From Strix aluco (lineage: Eukaryota > Chordata > Aves > Strigiformes > Strigidae), in assembly GCF_031877795.1 (NCBI RefSeq), contig NC_133958.1, positions 2,604,001-2,668,000 of the forward strand: a stretch of DNA of 64,000 nucleotides, given 5' to 3'. Both the position numbers and the translations under genes were made by a program. The notes beneath the pieces are model-generated. The model had not been told where the DNA came from, searched no databases, and worked only from the letters and a program-made list of their open reading frames with translations. Position 1 is the stretch's first letter; every line of letters begins with the position of its first letter. Of this stretch, positions 41,594-54,525 are shown one piece after another.

Positions 41594-44500
41594 ATTACCG
41601 TAACAGAGAAGTCTTCAGCGCATGAGCCTGGAAAGGCAAAGCCTTTTTATTAGGAATCCAGAGAAACAAACCATCACAAGAGTCACTTCGGCTGCTGCAG
41701 CGTTGGAACAAAATACAATGGTGCATCTTGCTGCTTCCTCAGTGAAAAGCTCCATGTAGACAGGGACTCTGGTGACAGTGGCGTGGAGGCTGGTAACGGA
41801 GGGAGTTGTCTTTACATGCAGAAGAGTTTTGAAACCTCCTGTCTCCTGGAGGGATACATTCGTGCTGTTCCTTCCACCCACTGCTTAGTATTATCACATT
41901 TCACAGGAGTGTGAAGTATCTGAACAAACAGAGCTAGGGAGCTTTGAAAAATGCTACACGCACCACCTACACCTTGCTGCAAATGTCAACAGGAATCAAG
42001 AAGTTCATTTCCTATGCAAGCAAAGTCTTCAAAGCAAGCCCCCCTCCTGTTTGAAACCAAAGGGAAATGCTGCTGCTGACTGCATTAGGCTCTGGAAAGA
42101 CACAGCTGGGATAAACAAAGGAATGCAAATTTTGCCTAGGCATCCAGCCCTCTTTCATGAGGTGGCTTGAATCTCTGGGTTTCTGACAGCTCTCCCTTCT
42201 CAATGTCTGCATCTTAGCTTGAGGTGGCTTCGTGTGAGCCCCTGTCCCCTCGCGGGACTCAGCCTGGTGCTGGGGACCCTTTCCTGTGTTACCTTTGGGA
42301 GTGGTGGTGGGGGAATTCTAGGTTTTGGCTTCTGCTGGAGGTAAGAGGAAGCTTGTTTTCAATGCCAGGCTTTGCATTTAGTATCTGAGCAACTTCGGGA
42401 TCAACACCAGAAAAATCAGCGAAATGGAGCCTTTGACATACTCGATGTCTTTACTTGCATCCGTTGGCTGTGATGATGATGCAACGATCGCAAGGGCTGT
42501 CATCACACAGTTGTCTTCCTGTCGCTTTTTGGGAGAGGAGTGATTTTTTTTTTTTTCTTTTTGAAAAACATCATCCTACACCACCTTGACAAGGGTCTGG
42601 CTGTGATTCCCCAGTACACCCGTGCTGCTCAGATGCAGCCTAGGAGACACGACAGCATTTCAGTTGTTTCAGCCTGGGCAATCGCGACAGCACTGGTAAC
42701 ACATTTTGCTAATCCAACCCTGTTTCCAGAAGCTCAGGGATGCTTGTGGGATCCCTTCAGCCCCCCGGGATGGGACCCCGGCCCTTCTGCTCCCCTCTGA
42801 TGTGTCCTGTTCCCTTTGATGTGGCTAGGCGAGCCCTGATAGGGACTAGCAGCCTCTGGCAGTCATGCTGGGAAAATTAAACTTCCCAGATCTTGAGAAC
42901 ACACAGCACAGAAAAATGTGTGAAAAATTGAAATGACAAGGTTATTCAGGTTGTTTCTGTAAAGGCAGCTTCAGCCTGGATAGGTGGTGAAGGAGAGTAG
43001 CTGAGATTTCTCTGCTGCTGAGGGGGATTTCTACAACATCTTCTACTTAAATCCCAAAGTGCTTTTCAATTTATGGACCAGCTCCCAAGTTTCATGGGCA
43101 TACCCCTGCTAGTTGCTCTTGTACCTTGTTTTTTAATTCTGTCTCTAAGTCCTGGCAAAGACTTGGCCCTTGTAAAGCCATTGCTGTCACCTAAATGGGG
43201 GAGGTGGTTGTTCATGGACCTTTTTCTGCTCATTCCCCCAACACAAGTGCTGGAGCATCCTGGAGCCCAGCTCCCGCAGGCAAATGTAGCTCCTTCCTGG
43301 CTGAGCCTCTGAACTTTGCCAGGGATAAAACCTAGCACTGTGGCTTTTCACATCCTTAACAGCAAAAGCATGAAGTCAAAAACCAGGCGACTCATTTTAA
43401 AGAAATCTTATTCCATTTGATTTGGGGGGGGGAAAAGTGAAAATGGCAATGGGCTGCCATACTGCCAGCACCATGGGGGAGGACCTGGACCTCAGCGTGG
43501 GGATGAGGAAGAGCTTAATCCTGTAGCTGTAAGGCACAGCTGACCTGTTTCACTGTAGCTGGTATCAGTACATCTGTCTCTGGAGCTCCAGAGAATTAAT
43601 CGTTCGAAGTATTTTATATGCAGACAGCTTCTTTTGTGGAAGTGGAGATTTGTGGGAGAAATCCAATTGTGAAGAAGCTTTTCAGGATTTTATCAGAAAG
43701 AGCCTGGAAAGCAACTGTATTTCATTTAATTAACTTTTAATTTTTTGTGGCTGTTATTTAGCAAAAGGGGTTGATTATTTTTAAATGAATATTGGAGGAG
43801 CGTTTTTGACAGAAGTGAAACAGATGCAGAAAAAGTTTCCCAACGCCACATGTATTTTTGTCACTGAGATGATACAGCATGGTCCTAACGTGAATAGGCA
43901 AAAGCTGTCAGGAGGGAGATTAGTAAATTGTACCCTTTTCCTAATCTGTTCCCTTGACGGGGCCTCCCAATCCTTGATTTTGTAGGATGAGGGGAACGTG
44001 CTCTAAGCAAGGACGGCTGAAGGCGTGGAGAAAGGGTCCAGGGAGTAGAACAGGGCAGGTAGAAGGGAAGAGGGGATGTCCATTGGGAGGGGGCTTATAA
44101 TGAATCCCCCCAGTGATGCTCAAGGGAATGAAGTTATTCAATCATTTCCATACCAGATGTTGGTGCTGCAAAAACAATCTACCCTTTGCGTGGCCAGCAG
44201 GCTCTTTTGGGACACTAGCACAGCCTCTCTGGTGGGAATGTGTTCTGTGGATCAGGAGCCTGTCTAAACATTCAAACTGTTTAGGTAAATACCAGCTGGT
44301 ACTCTGTCCTGTTAGCAAATAAAAGCCTCTCTTTTAAATTAGTCTTGCAAGAAAGAACAATGTTTAAATAGTTACATTGTCTTCCCCTGGAAAATAAATA
44401 ACTTAAATACAAATGGTACGGGGAGCTCCTGGGGAAAATGCTCTGGCTGAACGGCCGTAGTCTCCAGGAGATCGGTGTTGTGTCTCTGCTGCGCTGCGGG

Positions 44501-45009
44501 GACGAGGGATCGGAGAACAATTAGGTAGGATGATGGCTGTGGTGAAAGGAGGCACAGAAAGATGTTTTGCTCAGGCTGCCCAGAGGCAGGGCTAGAAAGG
44601 CAGCACCTGCCTGCTCGGGGCAGAGCCTGGGCTGGGGCTCGGGTCTGCACCCCTGGCTGCAGGAGGTGAAGGACACCGAGCCTGAGCTGTCCTTGCCCTT
44701 TCTCCCCTTGGCTGTTGCAAACTCTGCTTTTTCTATGTATTTCATAAGCACTAGAGGGCTGCAGAGAACTGCTTTTGCAGCTGTAGACACTGATGCAGGC
44801 TCTAGCCCCCAGCTTGCTCTGCTCCTTAACAGAAAAAGGATGTGGAGATGTGATGGTTTGGCTTTGCTTACCTGGAAAGAGGAGATTGGGGTGGTGAGGT
44901 GCAGGCAGCTGTGAAGCAGCACTGGTAGTGGCTCACACCTGGGAGGGGAAGAAGAGATGGGAGGTTCTGCTACTAAACCACAACATAGTTGAGGTTTGTC
45001 CCCAGCCCA
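41594..45009. other. Intergenic region, no gene recognised
   Basis: This stretch has mixed composition, with T runs near 42543-42556 and a G run near 43424. No exon, RNA gene or repeat family is recognised. Confidence 0.5.
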
Positions 45010-45262
45010 ACCCCTCTGCTCCAAGCAGGATCATTCGGAGCAGCTTGCTCAGGGCGGGGTCCTGTTGGGTTTTGAGTATTGCCAAGAAGGGAGACACTGC
45101 GACCTCTCTGGACAACCCATTTCAGTGTTTGACAGCTCTCATGTTTAAGGAAAAAAAGAAAAAGCTTGTGTGTAAGTGGAATCCCTGTATTCCAATTTGT
45201 GCCTGTTGCCTCTTGTCCTTCTAGTGACCAGCCCTGAGAACAGCCTGGCTCCATCCTCTGGC
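45010..45262 (-). mobile_element. Old CR1 LINE 3' fragment
   Basis: The antisense CR1 pattern is visible on the plus strand: gttgggttttgagtattgcc, gacctctctggacaacccat, ttcagtgtttgacagctctc, tgcctcttgtccttct and agcctggctccatcc. It is clearly more diverged than copies A-E and lacks the terminal repeats, so it is an older insertion. Confidence 0.85.
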
Positions 45263-45850
45263 TGTGGTGACAGCGGTGCTTTGATTACAAAGTGACTATG
45301 CTAAAGGGTAGCACTCTACTTAATAGAGAAAAACCTAGAAAAACTTGAGGTATCAAGTTAAAATAGGGAGACTGGTCTAGAAAGGGCCTTGTGAGACTGC
45401 AAGACTGACCCCCGCTACCCCAGACACTTGTCTGCTCCGATGGCTCTTTCTAATTTCCAGCCTTCATTTATTCTGGACCCCTTTATACCCACTTGCTGCG
45501 GTGCCAGCACTGTCGGGGTCAGTGGCTTTCCTCCCCCTGGGGTGCCCATAAAAAGCAGTTGCTGGTTCCTCAGCATTTCTTTTTCTGCTGAGCTGCACCC
45601 ACCCAGCTCCCCGCTCTCAACGCAGCCTCTGATCCCTGGTGGAGTTCTTGCCTTGTCCTCTGATCCATATGCAGGCTTTTTTCCTTTTCAGTCCTTTCCA
45701 GCTGCTGAGCACATACACAGCAAAACCAGCTTGTCTACAGAGCTGTTCCATTTTTATCCATTTTTACCACATTCAAGTTTGTGAGGCCACTCCTCTGGGC
45801 TTACGCCTTCCCCTGAGTTTGTTTTTATTGTCAGAAAACTTTATCTGGAT

Positions 45851-45955
45851 CCTCATTACTGCTTTAGTGCTTAAAGTCATCAGTAAAAGTATAAAACCAA
45901 GCAGAGCTGGTCTTCAGAGGTCTCCCAAGAACCTCTTTTCAGCATCTCTTACTGC
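45851..45955 (+). repeat. Dispersed 105-bp duplication, copy 1
   Basis: It begins cctcattactgctttagtgc and ends agcatctcttactgc. A near-identical direct copy lies at 46995-47100. The two differ at only about four positions. Flanks differ, although a short tgctctga follows both. No transposon signature is visible. Confidence 0.92.
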
Positions 45956-46994
45956 TCCCCTCAAACCAAGTGCTCTGAAAAATGCTGCTTGGGAGACTCG
46001 ACCTCTTTCTCCTTCCCGATGGGTATTTATAGGACCAGGTTCAAGTGCACCAGCTAGACCACAAGGGCTGACTTCCCCTGGTAGGGAAAGGGCCTGTTTC
46101 ATTCTGGCTGAACGTCCTAAAAAAACCCCAGGCTTGCTCTCCTGGACAGGCAGTGGCTGGCTTCCTTCTGCTATCAAACAAGACAAACGTGAATCATAAC
46201 TTTTTCTGTTGTTTTCCAACCACCCCTACTGCTGAATGCTTGAAAATCTGCCCTCAAAAGCTTTGGAAAAAAGCCCTACATGTATATAAATATTTTTTTC
46301 TTATTTAAAAATGTAATTAGACAGACACAGCAGGACAGAATTTACAGTATAATTATGCAAACGTAAGTCACCGAGGCCAGCGTCTGCTCTTCAGTCAAGA
46401 CAGGCAACATCTCAGCCTGCAATAACCCTATTAACAGAGGCTGATGAATAATACAAGTTTCCTATATTTGCTTTAGGGTGCAATTCACCCATCTGCAGAG
46501 GGTCAGCACAAGAGCTGTGTTCTAGAGAAGTCTTATTTAATACCTATAAATAAGGCATAAGTGATGCGTGGCCTTGCACTGTTCCTTTACATGGAGGTGA
46601 AGTACAGCCTCACGAAATCTTTGTCTCAGCATGTCCCTGTTCCTTGTAATCCTGTTCAATACCAAGTGGATAATAATCTATTGCATTTATCTCTCTTCTG
46701 TCACTGTATTTTTCAGAAAGACGGTTCATACTTGGGTGCTGGCAACCAACTTCCTCCGTGCTCTAAAGAACTCCCACAAATCCACGTACATCATTCTGAG
46801 CTTAAATATGACAGCGTTATCAATATTTGATAAACATTTACAGAGAAACATCCGAGTCCCTCAGTGCCCATTTCCCTGCTTTCTTCCTGTAGCAGAAAGA
46901 AAAAAAAAAAAAAGCAGACAGAAAATATAAGGACGTTTTCTGGCTGTTGACTTTGATTTCCAGTTTTGATTGTTTCTCCTCTTTCTCTTCAGCT

Positions 46995-47100
46995 CCTCAT
47001 TACTGCTTCAGTGCTTAAAGTCATCAGTAGAAGTATAAAACCAAGCAGAGCTGGTCTTCAGAGGTCTCCCAAAAAACCTCTTTTCAGCATCTCTTACTGC
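46995..47100 (+). repeat. Dispersed 105-bp duplication, copy 2
   Basis: Direct copy of 45851-45955, about 1.14 kb downstream in the same orientation. It carries ttcag for tttag, cagtagaag for cagtaaaag, and one extra A in the aaaaaacc run. Confidence 0.92.
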
Positions 47101-48880
47101 GAGCTGCTCTGAGGGGCTGGCAAAGGGAAAAAGTATGAAAAGAAGGGGAAAAAGTCCAAGTAACAGGAAAAAAAATGGCAACTGAAAGCCAAGAGAAAGG
47201 GGCAGTTTTAAAAGCCAGACTCTGCAGGTTGTTTTTAGTTTTCAGCTCTTACAATAAGAAATCAGAATACCTCTATAGAGACAAATTGCTGCTTCCATCA
47301 GAAAACAACCTCCTGGCCAAATATTTACCAGCACTCAGACTTGTGATGAGCCAACGCCTGTGCTGGAGGATGGAGCAAAGGCCACGCTGGCTCGGCGCAG
47401 CCCCTTCCCCTGAAAGCGGCCGAATTGAAGATGACTGGTCCTCCAGCCTTTTTCCTTTTAATAGAGTCTTGGCAAAAATAATTTGAAACCTATTTTCTTT
47501 CCTGCAGTTTGCCACCAGATGGCACGTACACACCAGGCGAGCGGGGAAGGTGAGCGGTGGGTCAGCGGAGGACAGCCTGGCCCTGGATGGGGTGAGACCC
47601 CCCAGCAGTGCCCTTGGGTCTGCTTGATGATGGAATCAACTTTTTGCTGCTGGAGCAGAAAGAGGCTTTAAGGTAAATTTCTGTTTATAGCAAGTGACCA
47701 CGGGTCTCTCCAGAATATATTCCCTTCGATTAAAATGATAATAGAGAGATTTTCCTTCAGGTTGATGATTTGCCCATCTGGCACCAAAGACGCCGTGTTT
47801 CCCCTCTCCCCTGTGCGATAGCGTTATTGCCCCCATAGAGATGGGGGAGCTCAGAGTGGCTGTGACCGGCCAAAATTTGAAGCAAATCTAAGCCAGACCT
47901 GTGAGAAATAACTCAGCCCTAAGCCTGTACTGTTTTCTAGTTTAAATTAGTTTCTGCCTGATGCTGTGCAGTTCTTCAGGGAGGGAAGTTGCTGCTGAAT
48001 GAGACCCGGGGGCATGAGGTGGGGGCAAGGACTCTGTCGCTGCCTTTCACCCCCCTGTTGTGAGTTGTGAAGGGACACAAGGGTGACGGTGCAGGGAGAA
48101 GCGGGGCTGGCGTGTTCCTGTCTCTATTTGCCGCTGAGCAACAAGAAAAGGTCAAGAAATCCAGCAATTAGCATCCTATCACGGTCTTGCTTTTGCCTAC
48201 TGGAAACACTCCCTTTGAGCATCTTTTGTGCCTGTCACATGCTAAATGCAATCTCTAGCATTTTTGAGATGCTTAATTACTTTTCTTGGTATCGTTTGTG
48301 TTGATTACATTTTTTTTTTTTGGGTAAGAGAGCAGGAGAGTGCCTCACACTGAGACCAAATCACTGTTTGATTGGCAGCGCTTCCTAGAACAGCTTCTGA
48401 TTCCCCCCTCCTGGTGTTAAAAATGCTAATGGTGTCCCCAAACAATGCAAGGCTCCTTCAAAAATATCTTTTTTTATTTCTCTATTGCAGGCCACATACT
48501 GATAGAGGGAGCTGTTCTGACGCTTGTTCCTCCTGGTGTTTATGTCTGGACCCCAAGGTCGTTTTGCTCTTCCTCCTGTGCCAAGGAAGACTCAGCCGTG
48601 GCCATCCTTGAGAGATGGTTGTTGAAGGGTCTTGTGAAAGGGCTTCAACATCTTTTTTCCCAGGAGGATTTTCCTACAGTGGTCACATTCAGCTCCCCTA
48701 ATTGCAAATTAAGCTGAGACCATCATTACTTCAGTGGCTATGAGCACATCGCATCGGTGGCTTTGCAGTACATGGAGATATTTCAAGCTGTTGTCTGTCC
48801 TGCTGCTGTGGTCTTGCTGCCTTCTGGCTGGCACGGCTCTGCCTGTTCCCCCACCCTGGATGCTCCCCAGTCTGCTGATG

Positions 48881-49505
48881 TCTTTGTGGCCAAGAAGGCC
48901 AATGGCATCCTGGCTTGTATCAGCACCAGCGTGGCCAGCAGGGACAGGGAAGGGATCTGACCCCTGGGCTCGGCACTGGTGAGGCCGCCCCTCGATGAGT
49001 GGGTTCAGTTTTGGGCCCCTCACTCCAAAAAGGCCATTGAATGACTCGAGCGTGTCCAGAGAAGGGCAACGGAGCTGGTGCAGGGTCTGGAGCACAGGTC
49101 TGATGGGGAGCGGCTGAGGGAACTGGGGGGGTTTAGTGTGGAGAAGAGGAGGCTGAGGGGAGACCTCCTGGCCCTCTGCAACTCCCTGAAAGGAGGGTGC
49201 AGAGAGGGGGGAGGAGTCTCTTGAGCCAAGGACCCAGCGCCAGGCCAAGAGGGAATGGCCTCAAGCTGCGCCAGGGCAGGGTCAGACTGGCTCTTAGGAA
49301 GGATTTCTTTGCAGAAGGGGCTGTTGGGCGTTGGAATGGGCTGCCCAGGGCAGGGGGGGAGTCCCCATCCCTGGAGGGGTTGAAGAGTCGGGTTGAGCCA
49401 GCGCTGAGGGATCTGGTGGAGTTGGGATCTGTCAGTGCTGGGTTAACGGTTGGACTAGATGATTTTCAAGGTCCTTTCCAACCGAGATGATTCTGTGATT
49501 CTGTC
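48881..49505 (+). mobile_element. CR1 LINE fragment (3' end), copy C
   Basis: In plus orientation it runs from tggccaagaaggccaatgg to the CR1 tail gatgattctgtgattctgt. The terminal repeat of the octamer attctgtg is short. It is nearly identical to copy D over about 625 bp and starts at almost the same internal point. Confidence 0.94.
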
Positions 49506-52500
49506 TTTCTAAACACGTGGTCACCCCCAGTCCTCATCAGCACCAAGCAAGATAGCAACCCCCCCATGTCTTTCGTGCAATGTGCTGCTCAATACCCTTC
49601 TGCATTTGTTTTTTATTATTTTTCAGTGGTGCACAAGCATCACAGTGTTGGCTTATTGTGGGCTGTGCTGTTAATCCCCTAATCCCCTTCTGTGCAAGGT
49701 ATTTCCCCCATTTAGTATTTCTGCACCCGCTTGTCCTTATCCTCTTGACTCCAGCCCATTTTTCTGGTGGACAGGATCTTTTAAGACCATCAGTCTGTCC
49801 TCCAAAGGGCTGTAATGCTTCCCCTTCTCCTGGCAGCGATATCTGCTGTGGGACTGGCTCTCTAACTCCTGTTTAGGAGACACAAACACAAATCAATCTC
49901 GTTGCTTGGGGCAATAGCCTGCTCCCAGCCCCTCCTGGGGACCCTTCCATGTCATCTGGGGCACCATGCGATGACCTGCCCTGGGTTGGGGGAGAAGGGA
50001 TGGGACCATGGGAGGGACATGCCTGTTCCCTGCCCACACCTGCTGCTGCAAACTCCTCTTAAACACGATTTGCTTAAGTAATTTCTCCCCCTGACCTGCA
50101 AGCCTGATTTTTATGTACTGTGGTAAATGTTATGCCTTGAAAAGACCCACACATGAATAAAAAATCAGGCTGTCACTCTGCCGTGCTCCTTTTAAAGAGA
50201 AATTGCTTAAAGCAGCAAGAAAGATGTCTAATCTTGGGACTCGGGGAGCTGGTGTTTGTGAACGTCTGTGCGAGGGGGGGAGGTGGGGGTCACTGCAGTT
50301 TATGCTCATGAATAATGAATCTGACATTGTAGCTATGCAAATGTAACCTAACAAGCTCCCAACTAAATAAAAATCTTGCTTGTTATGTCAATTATTCACC
50401 AGTCTCCTTCCCCCAGCACTTGCTTGGATTTTTGGGACGGAACTGATCTATTTGAAGAGGTAGAAGTAGGCGATCAACAGAGACTAGGGGGTGCCCTTAC
50501 AAATCTCGGAGTTTTAAGCCATTTGTGCAGCCTATAAATACGAGACAGCGTTCATGGGCTGAATACACACAGGGATCTGGTCCTAGTCAAGATTTCCTGG
50601 TGTTCTACAGCAATGACTGAGAAAGAATCAGCAGTAGGAAACTTTCCCTGTCATCAGGTTATTGGAGAGCGAACTATTTCAGGCTTGACCTTCTCTTAAC
50701 CATCTGGTGACAGCCAGAAGTGAGACGTAGGATTGTCAGGTCTTGTGATAGTTGCTTAACCCCTCTTCGTACTTCAGCTTGCTCAGCTAGTGCCAAGCAT
50801 CGCACTTAGATACGTGGCTTTTCTGTGCAGCACGCTGATAGAGGGGGAACGCGCCGTCAGCGTGGTACGGCCACGCAAAGGTATTTAGTGCCTGCTACGT
50901 ATAACAACACAACGCTGGGTGGCTTCCAACTGCTTTACAAACCCCTATCAACCAGGTGCAACTCAAAGCCAATGAAGAAAGATGATGCTCAATTCAAGAC
51001 CGGGAGTGATGGGGGTGTTGCGTTGCCCCTTGCCCATCACCAGCTCTTTTTCCTTGCTTTCAACAAACTCGCCAATGCATTGCCCAGAGGAATATCAAGC
51101 CAAAACTTCTCCACTGAGGTAACCTTTACAGCTCTGATGAACAATATTTTACACAGCTACTGCTTGAAGAGAAGTCACTGTATTGTTTTTTGTACCTCTG
51201 TCTCTTGTCAGGGAGGTGTTAGAGTAAATTCTCCTTGGACAGCTCGGTGAAATCCTGACCTGCGTGCTGATCGTTGCTGTGTTTTCTCAACTTGGAGCAT
51301 GGGCAAGGATGTGCATCAGGTTATTGATGAGTCCAGATCGGCTTTCACTTTTTTTTTTCCCCTTTTTTTTTGGCACCTGCACGTGCCAGGCTTCGGTCGT
51401 GTTGCGCCTTTCCGTTTTAACCGATAACACAACCTGACAACGAGGCATTCTCAACTAAACCACTGGGTGTAGGTCCATCTGCCCGCTGTTCTCCTGCAGA
51501 GATAAGCCATGCTGGCTGGGTGTGTTTGCCATGATTAACAGCTTTGACTATGCACAGAGAGTGGAGCAGATCTGTGTGCTGGATACTGGTCATCCGAGTG
51601 GGACGAAGCCCCCAATGCTTCAGTCCCGTCGGCTCCAACGGGCCCCGTCACAGACCAGCAGCTCCCTGGGGCACTTCCCATGTCTTGACCCAGCACCTTG
51701 CCCATGGTGGGTGCGACCTTCAATAAATCATTCTGAAAAGGAGCGCGTAGCTGGGAAATGACTGAGTAATTGAATTTTGTGTCTTTTTTTTCTGCTGCTC
51801 CTCTTGTGCTGCCTGGAGAGGAGTGTGTTGGCAGGTGCCTGATGGGAGACAGGAACAAATCGGACTGTGTCCTGGTGTCAGATAGCTCTCATGATGAATA
51901 GCCAGTCTTCTGATGAAGCACAACCATCTTCCTACTCTTCACATGAGAGAAATTATACCAAGCAATTACTGAAATTGAGTGTGAAATTGCGCCGGTGACA
52001 GACAGCCTGACGTGGGCACCAAAGAGAGAAGCCGGATCGGTGCCGCTGCCCGCTGCAGCTCTTGGTGGCTGAGTACAAGACACAGGAGGAAGATTTACTT
52101 TTTCCAGAAGTCGTCAGTCCTAATTCCGGGAGACCCAAGAAAGCCTGTCTGAGGGAGAGCATCCATGCGGCGCTTGTAACTGTCCCAGAGATGTACTAGT
52201 GCGGGGCCACAGGGGATCTGTTACTCACAATACAATAATTTGTGTCCTGTAAGGATGCTCTGATCAAAGTTCAGTGAAAAAATGAAAAACGGGAGCAAAA
52301 GTTCCCCAAAAGTGGGCAGAGAGGGCAGTTGCTTAGCATTGTCCTCATCCTCTGGTAAATGAGGAGAAGAATGGAAAATAAGAAAGGCTGATATTAGGAA
52401 GATGGAGGCTACTGGGATCTGAGGTGTAGGAGGCTGGGTACAGGCGGGAGGTGTTTAATGGTTTGCAGAGCCCTCGCCCCCCCCCAGCAAGTCTCACCTC

Positions 52501-53270
52501 CACTCACAGGGACTCGATGGCCTCAACCTGTGTTCAAATGGTGCCCGGTTTCTGGGAGACACCGTGCTCCGCACCGTGAGTTTTTAGCAAACAAAGGGCA
52601 TCGACTACATCATCTTAGCCTCGTGGAGCCACCGAGGATTACAAACGAGAAGCAACGTCGTTAATGCAGGCATTAAGGACATTACGGAAGGGGTAGCTCT
52701 AAGTAAATCTTTCATGTAATTAACAGTACAGTTCTGCAAATTAGTGGAAATTACATATTGAAATGCTTGGATGACAGCCATGCCAGAGGGAAAGCGCCGA
52801 CTTTTGTCTGATCGGAGATGGGCTGCTCATGGCCTGCCAGACACTCGAATAGAAAACTACCTGGAAACCCAACAGATCTCTGGTACAACCTAAGAAGTGA
52901 GTGGTAGGCCACTGCGACAAAATCATCGCTGCTGAATTCATACGTAAATAACAGGAACAAATGGATACCAACGCCCAGAAACCAGAGGCTTGTTATGAAA
53001 TAATTACATAGGTTAAAACCTTTCTACCCCTTTCCCTTTGCCTTAAGCCTGGCTCCTTAATCATGGGAAACACCATCCATGGGAAAACACAGGAGGAGTG
53101 AGCCATACCCCAAATATTTAGACATCGATGCCTTTATCTTGCACAGGAACAAAAACACGAAGAGAAAAGCAGGTGCCCGGTTAGCTTGCCTCCTGCTTGC
53201 TTGCACATCAAGGGCTGAGTTGATGTAAAACTCACCCGTGAGTCCTTTGAAACAACCATGAGACTGGCTG
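49506..53270. other. Intergenic region, no gene recognised
   Basis: No exon or RNA gene is recognised. The AT-rich stretch at 50105-50400 has several homeodomain-like and one octamer motif (atgcaaat, 50335-50342) and may be a regulatory element. T runs lie at about 51350-51371. Confidence 0.5.
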
Positions 53271-53425
53271 GTTTGAAAGTGTTCAAGGCCAGGTTGGACG
53301 GGCCTTTGGGCAACCTGGGCTAGTGGAAGGTGTCCCTGCCCGTGGCAGGGGGTTGGAACTGGATGATCTTTAAGGTCCCTTCCAATCCCAAGCAGTCTGT
53401 GATTCTATGGTATGATTCTACGAAA
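53271..53425 (+). mobile_element. CR1 LINE 3' fragment
   Basis: The sequence shows typical CR1 3' end words: gttcaaggccaggttggacg, gggttggaactggatgatct, aggtcccttccaatcc and gtgattctatgg. It is only about 155 bp long and belongs to a subfamily different from copies A-E. Confidence 0.92.
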
Positions 53426-54068
53426 GCTTCACATGGACATGGCCCTCTCTACCAGAAGGTACCGAGGGCTTCTGCTGTGCACCAGGCATGACAGCACAGA
53501 GGTTTGCAGGACCCCTCCAAAAAGCCCCAGACCCGGCAGAACAAGGTCACACATCCTCAGCCCGTCGGGTTTACCCATATAATAGACAGAGACATCCCCA
53601 CATGCGCTGCAAGAGCATCCATCAACCTCTAAATCAAGCACAAAGGCTCCCTCACCATCACACAATATATACATTTTTGCCATTCCTGCCCTCCTCATTT
53701 CCACTGCAGATCCCAGAGGAGCACTGGAAACAAGAAGAGATGGGATGAGAAAAGCTCGTAATTGCACATCGTTCCCCTTGGTGCCGGCACAACGGTGTTT
53801 ACTTTGATGAGGAACTCGGTGTATCCAGCGAACACGCAACAGCCTTGCACAGAGATACTTAAAATAATGAGGAAAGATGCTGCTTTTAAACAAAACAATA
53901 TCTACCTTTAAATGACAGCAGCAGCCACAATACCCGCAGCCGTACGAAGAACGCTGTCTACACGTGGGGCTCTGACAGCAGCTCTCCTCCTGCCCTCCCT
54001 CCGTGGTTTTTTTTTTTTTTTTCCCACTCTGAGCATTCGAAAGTCAAGGGAACAAACTGTCCCAGCCC

Positions 54069-54099
<31 letters not shown>

Positions 54100-54343
54100 C
54101 CTCAGAGAAGGGATCTTTTCTCTAAGGAAAGTCTCAAAATAGTTACAAGCACCCAAACCCACACGCAGGTAAAAGCAAGGTGCCAGCAAGCGGCACAGCA
54201 AGATGACAAGAACATGGTATGAGGGGGTGCTAAGGATACTTCTAACATCTCAGGGTTGGACAGTGGGTTCTGGCTGGCTCTCCATAAGTTGAGATTCCCC
54301 AAAATCTGGGAATCTTGATGGATTTATCTTTGGCCGATCTCAA
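53426..54343. other. Spacer with two poly(T) tracts
   Basis: T runs of 16 (54007-54022) and 29 (54071-54099) bases lie 48 bp apart. No adjoining sequence resembles a retrocopied gene. No coding exon is recognised. Confidence 0.55.
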
Positions 54344-54440
54344 ATCATAGGATCATAGAATGGTTTGGGTTGGAAGGGACCTTAAAGATCATCTAGTTCC
54401 AACCCCCCCGCCATGGGCAGGGACACCTTCCACTAGATCA
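54344..54440 (-). mobile_element. Short CR1 LINE 3' fragment
   Basis: The plus strand reads tcataggatcatagaatggt, tgggttggaagggacc and tctagttccaacccc, the reverse complement of a CR1 3' end. Only about 97 bp remain. It lies 85 bp from copy D, in the opposite orientation. Confidence 0.9.
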
Positions 54441-54525
54441 GATTGAGAAAGCAGGGCTTTTTATTCCTCACTATTGCAGGAAATAAATCTGTTCACCCTG
54501 CAAAAGGCCTTTCCCCGACCCTGGG

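Larger units (their letters stand above)
45263..48880. other. Intergenic region around the 105-bp duplication
   Basis: Apart from the two duplicated segments, no coding exon, RNA gene or repeat family is recognised. The 186-codon open frame at 45639-46199 overlaps copy 1 and shows no domain. Confidence 0.5.

Noticed and set aside
48709-49248. 179-codon minus-strand frame over CR1 copy C, and similar frames at the other copies
   Set aside because: These are antisense or out-of-frame readings of CR1 3' ends and recur at every copy.
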